From Candidatus Competibacter phosphatis (GTDB taxonomy: Bacteria; Pseudomonadota; Gammaproteobacteria; Competibacterales; Competibacteraceae), in assembly GCF_012939995.1 (NCBI RefSeq), contig NZ_SPMZ01000016.1, positions 185,178 to 242,642 on the forward strand: a stretch of 57,465 bases of DNA, in the 5' to 3' direction. Positions 54,886 through 57,465 of this stretch are shown here, one piece after another. The notes under the pieces are model-generated. The model was given only the letters and a program-made list of their open reading frames with translations, ran no database searches and was not told the origin of the DNA. Position 1 is the first letter of the stretch. Every line of letters starts with the position of its first letter. Made by a program: the position numbers and the translations under genes.

Positions 54886-55589
54886 ATGGACCCCAACCTG
54901 ATTTTACGGTTGTTTGCCTGCCTGGCGCTGCTGCTTCTGACCGAGCCATGACTTGCCACCGATCTGACGACGGGAAAGGTCGTCGGCGTGCATGATGGCG
55001 ACACTCTCACCCTGCTTGTCTCGGACGGGTCCCGTTTCAAGCCAGTCAAGGTGCGGCTGGCCGAAATTGACACCCCGGAATCGAAGCAACCCTATGGCGA
55101 ACGCGCCAAGCAGGCCCTCTCTGATCTAGCGTTCGGCAAGCAGGCCCGAGTGGTGTGCAAGACACCGACAAGTACGGTCGCACGGTCGGGCGGGTGTACG
55201 TGGGTAGCCTTGATGTCAACGCGGAACTGGTGAAACGAGGGGCGGCGTGGGTTTATCGGCAATATTCCAGCGATCCGTCTTTGATCACGCTCGAACAGCA
55301 AGCGAAGGCGGCGCGACGCGGCCTGTGGGCACTGCCGGACGCGCAACGCCGCGCGCCCTGGGATTGGCGGCACGGAACCCGCAGCACCGCTTTGGCTCCG
55401 ACGACTCATGCACCGGTGACTTCGACCGCCGCCCCGGCGGCCGGCAACAGTGGTTTCACCTGCGCCGGTAAGCGTCGTTGCGGGGAAATGACCTCGTGTA
55501 AGGAAGCGACGTTTTATTTGACACAGTGCGGCGTCAAATCGTTGGATGGCGACGGTGATGGAAGACCGTGCGAGAAGCTGTGCCGCTGA
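54886..55589 (+). pseudogene. Thermonuclease (SNase) with excalibur domain, stop and frameshift
   Basis: ATG 54886 begins a signal peptide (MDPNLILRLFACLALLLLTEP), interrupted by TGA at 54949-54951 just before LATDLTTGKVVGVHDGDTLTLLV. SNase motifs are VRLAEIDTPESKQPYGERAKQAL and, after a one-base loss near 55160, KDTDKYGRTVGRVYVG (catalytic Arg/Asp). The C terminus is an excalibur calcium-binding domain (CAGKRRCGEMTSCKEATFYLTQCG...DGDGDGRPCEKLC). Normal order and length otherwise. The frameshift fits the assembly-error pattern; the TGA may be a substitution error (TGG) or a genuine mutation. Confidence 0.88.
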
Positions 55590-55771
55590 CCTTCTGGCCT
55601 GTGCCCTCGGACAGATTCATCACCGACGAATCGCTGGCCAGCGAGCATCGGATCACCCGAAGCTGGACCCGGCGAACAGCGTGGCATGGATATCTCGCAA
55701 CACCTCGGTGGCGTCCTGGGTGAAGTTGTACGTGACCACCACCAATAGAGCGGGAGCGTCGCCTACTTTAT

Positions 55772-56218
55772 TCAGCCTACCTCATCTGGTCGATCCGACA
55801 GGCCGAGGGTTTTGGCCAAAAAATATTGCCGTTGGCCCGGCGGAAAATCGGCCAGCGTAGCGACGATTTCGTAGCCGCAGCGCCGGTAGAGGGCCAAGGA
55901 CGTTGGATCGAAGGTGTCAACGAAGGCCGCCCCACAGCCGGCCTGCCGGGCATGGGCTTCCGCCCGCTCCAACAAGTGGCGGCCGAAACCCCGACCACGG
56001 AGAGCGGGCGTCACCCACAGCCGCTCGACATACAGCCAGCGCCACCACAACCGCCCCAGCAAACCGCCTTGGATGGGTCGGCGCTCGTCGCGGAGGAAAC
56101 ACGCGAACACGTCCAGATGGGGATCGCCCATCCGCTCCGCCTGGGCGGTCAGGAAACCTTCGTCGATGATCCGTTGGTCCTCAATCGCCGGGTTGTGCTC
56201 CAGGACGATGTGCAGCAT
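55772..56218 (-). CDS. GNAT-family N-acetyltransferase
   Basis: A 148-residue acetyltransferase. LYVERLWVTPALRGRGFGRHLLERAEAHARQAGC holds the acetyl-CoA loop (RGRGFGR). AAFVDTFDPTSLALYRRCGYEIVATLADFPPGQRQYFLAKTL is the typical C-terminal part of the GNAT subgroup annotated as phosphinothricin or histone acetyltransferase-like. Start MLHIVLEHNPAIEDQRII at 56218. Downstream of the DinB gene by 64 bases, same strand. Downstream again (about 55653-55766, minus) is a 38-residue open fragment with no start. Confidence 0.85.
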   Translation of the reverse strand: MLHIVLEHNPAIEDQRIIDEGFLTAQAERMGDPHLDVFACFLRDERRPIQGGLLGRLWWRWLYVERLWVTPALRGRGFGRHLLERAEAHARQAGCGAAFVDTFDPTSLALYRRCGYEIVATLADFPPGQRQYFLAKTLGLSDRPDEVG

Positions 56219-56282
56219 CGCGATCCCCCGAATTCGACAGCTTTTTTCGAGATGGACCTCCTCGTAGCGCTGCTCGGTGCCG

Positions 56283-56873
56283 TCAGGCGAGTCCGGAATC
56301 ACCCTCAGCGGTCGCCGCGCCGCGCCCGAGCGCTGGGCCTTCTTCGGGGAGGAGTTCCGGCAAGTCGGTGTCGCCGAAATCGATGCCGGCTTGCGAGAGC
56401 AAGGTGGTGACCTGCCCGCGATGGTGAATCTGGTGTAGGAACAGGTGCAGCGCCAGTCCGCCCAGGTTCTTGCAGTGGGGACGACCCGCGAAATCTCGGT
56501 AGGCCAAGGGCCGCGCCAGGTCCTCTTCCCGCACTTCCGCGCACCAGTCGACGATCATTTGGTCCATCCGGTCCCGAGCGGCCTGGAGTTCCGCCCAGTC
56601 GACGAAGCGGATTTCCCGCAAGCTGGTCGGATCGCCCATCGCCAGGACCGGTTCGAGGGTCCGGTAGCCGCTCGGGTGTCGCGCGAAGCGCTTCAGCCAC
56701 AAGATGTCGCCGATCAGGATGTGGTTCAGGGTTCCGATCACCGAGCCGAAAAAGGCGCCCCGGTTTTCTCGCTGGAGCGCTTCCGGCATTTTCGCCGTCG
56801 CCGCGTAAAGGCGCTCGTTCATCAACCGATTGTAATGGCTCAGCAGTACGAGTTGGGTTTTTTCGCTCATCAT
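56283..56873 (-). CDS. DinB-family protein
   Basis: A 196-residue four-helix DinB/YfiT-like putative metalloenzyme. Metal-binding histidines are in GTLNHILIGDILW and HLFLHQIHHRGQVTTLL. It begins MMSEKTQLVLLSHYNRLMNERLY. The first ATG overlaps the stop of the truncated GNAT frame upstream as ATGA, which fixes the start at 56873. DinB-fold enzymes act as thiol-dependent transferases or hydrolases; this one's role is unknown. Confidence 0.88.
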   Translation of the reverse strand: MMSEKTQLVLLSHYNRLMNERLYAATAKMPEALQRENRGAFFGSVIGTLNHILIGDILWLKRFARHPSGYRTLEPVLAMGDPTSLREIRFVDWAELQAARDRMDQMIVDWCAEVREEDLARPLAYRDFAGRPHCKNLGGLALHLFLHQIHHRGQVTTLLSQAGIDFGDTDLPELLPEEGPALGRGAATAEGDSGLA

Positions 56874-57111
56874 TTGGCGCTCGGTGCGTCGGGTTGGGAA
56901 TCTCCGCCCGAAAACGTGGATGAGGGGACGGGGCCGCTCGACCCGCGCAGGGTCTTGATCTGGAGCGACACGGCCTTTTGGCCCTGTTCGGTGTTTTGTC
57001 TGCCCACCTCCGCGAATCCGAGACGGCCGTGAAACCGGGCGGAGTCGTCGTTCGGGGGGCGCAGGTTGTACTCGCAGGTCAGGAGGTCGAACCCCAGGGC
57101 TTTGAAGGTGG
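56870..57111 (-). pseudogene. C-terminal fragment of a GNAT acetyltransferase cut by an IS
   Basis: The minus frame reads STFKALGFDLLTCEYNLRPPND, then DSARFHGRLGFAEVGRQ..GQKAVSLQIKTL, the standard end of a COG3818-type GNAT protein, and stops at 56870 overlapping the DinB start. Its N-terminal two thirds are absent because the IS4-type element begins at about 57112. It was probably first in an operon with the DinB gene. Confidence 0.75.
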
Positions 57112-57465
57112 ACCCAACCTTGGTAGGTTGAGCGCTTTACTCTTGGAAGATGCTTCATGAGCTCGTTGTTGTCCCCGATCTTGCAACGCCTTGCCGGGCA
57201 TTTCCCGATTCCCGTCATGGCCCGCGCCGTGTTGGAGCGTTGTCTCAATCCTCAGCAACTGGACACCTGGTTCGAGACGGTTGCTGGCGGGCAGTACACG
57301 CGCACCTTACTATTTTCCACCCTATTTCAGTTGATGCTGCAGGTGGTCAGTCGCCAGCGGCCCTCGATCCATGCGGCCTATCAGGCGGCGCCGGTGCCGA
57401 TCGCGGTGTCGGTGAAATCGGTCTACAACAAACTCAACGGCTTGGAACCGGATACCTCGGCGGCC
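57112..57465 (+). mobile_element. IS4-type insertion sequence, left part only
   Basis: The left boundary is set where the GNAT homology stops. An inverted repeat-rich end (CCAACCTTGGTAGGTTGAGC) leads to a transposase gene running off the window. The right end is not visible. Confidence 0.65.
57157..57465 (+). CDS. IS4-family transposase, 3' truncated by window end
   Basis: Starts MSSLLSPILQRLAGHFPIPVMARAVLERCLNPQQLDTWFETVAGGQYTR and continues LLFSTLFQLMLQVVSRQRPSIHAAYQ..VSVKSVYNKLNGLEPDTSAA. This is the helical N-terminal region of a group of IS4 transposases. GGAAG lies seven bases before ATG 57157. The catalytic DDE residues would be beyond the window. Confidence 0.85.
   Translation, partial: MSSLLSPILQRLAGHFPIPVMARAVLERCLNPQQLDTWFETVAGGQYTRTLLFSTLFQLMLQVVSRQRPSIHAAYQAAPVPIAVSVKSVYNKLNGLEPDTSAA

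Noticed and set aside
55653..55766. Minus-strand 38-residue fragment containing LLVVVTYNFTQDATEVLRDI
   Set aside because: No start codon, ribosome site or recognisable family; perhaps a gene remnant.
1..57465. CRISPR arrays and tRNA/rRNA genes
   Set aside because: No regularly spaced repeats and no cloverleaf or rRNA signature were seen; the only clear repeats are the 342-bp pair, the 23-bp tandem and short operators.

Overview
The window looks like a chromosomal stretch of a GC-rich gammaproteobacterium. Supporting genes are Aas-type acyl-ACP synthetase, OmpW, a GspE/PilB-type ATPase, UvrD, Ugd-ManC, a two-subunit glycine cleavage system with Tpx, RND efflux and UmuDC. The many transposases and cassette arrays would fit a Competibacter/Contendobacter-like genome, but that is only a guess. 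The GC-rich backbone is broken by AT-richer accessory islands.

Layout. 1-1125: 3' end of an acyl-ACP synthetase. 1499-4266: integron-type gene cassettes without an integrase (HEPN-like, methyltransferase, GNAT, TPR) separated by attC-like sites, the last cassette fused to a chromosomal heavy-metal-binding protein. 4325-14722: ompW, a type II/IV secretion ATPase, uvrD, ugd-manC, amt and small unknowns. 14927-19169: a dCache sensor fused to an AlbA_2/Schlafen-type domain, then a compact toxin operon (colicin E3-type rRNase, small acidic partner, ImmA/IrrE protease). 19198-31780: MFS transporter, ExeM/NucH nuclease, an RND efflux pair and two adjacent P-loop ATPases behind a promoter full of TGACGTA repeats. 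31851-37229: dgkA and the gcvT-H-PA-tpx-PB cluster. 37073-41580: a second cassette array with two ~342-bp repeats, each carrying the 5' end of a GH108 endolysin gene and ending at a cassette core site. 41554-48818: a candidate RiPP locus (32-aa peptide, radical SAM/SPASM maturase, UPF0489/peptide-arginase-like enzyme, dual-specificity phosphatase, COG5610-like protein) between an ISAs1 and an IS256 element. 48917-57465: pentapeptide protein, VOC protein, ISL3 element, umuDC, SRAP protein, broken thermonuclease, GNAT, DinB and an IS4-type transposase cut by the window end.

Assembly quality. At least fourteen genes carry a single frameshift, most of them in or next to homopolymers, including housekeeping genes (uvrD, gcvH, amt). 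This pattern is better explained by uncorrected indel errors in the assembly than by mass pseudogenisation. I give the joined gene span and say where the frame breaks.

The two systems most worth following are the RiPP-like cluster at 42979-47366 and the colicin E3-type toxin module at 17165-18772.
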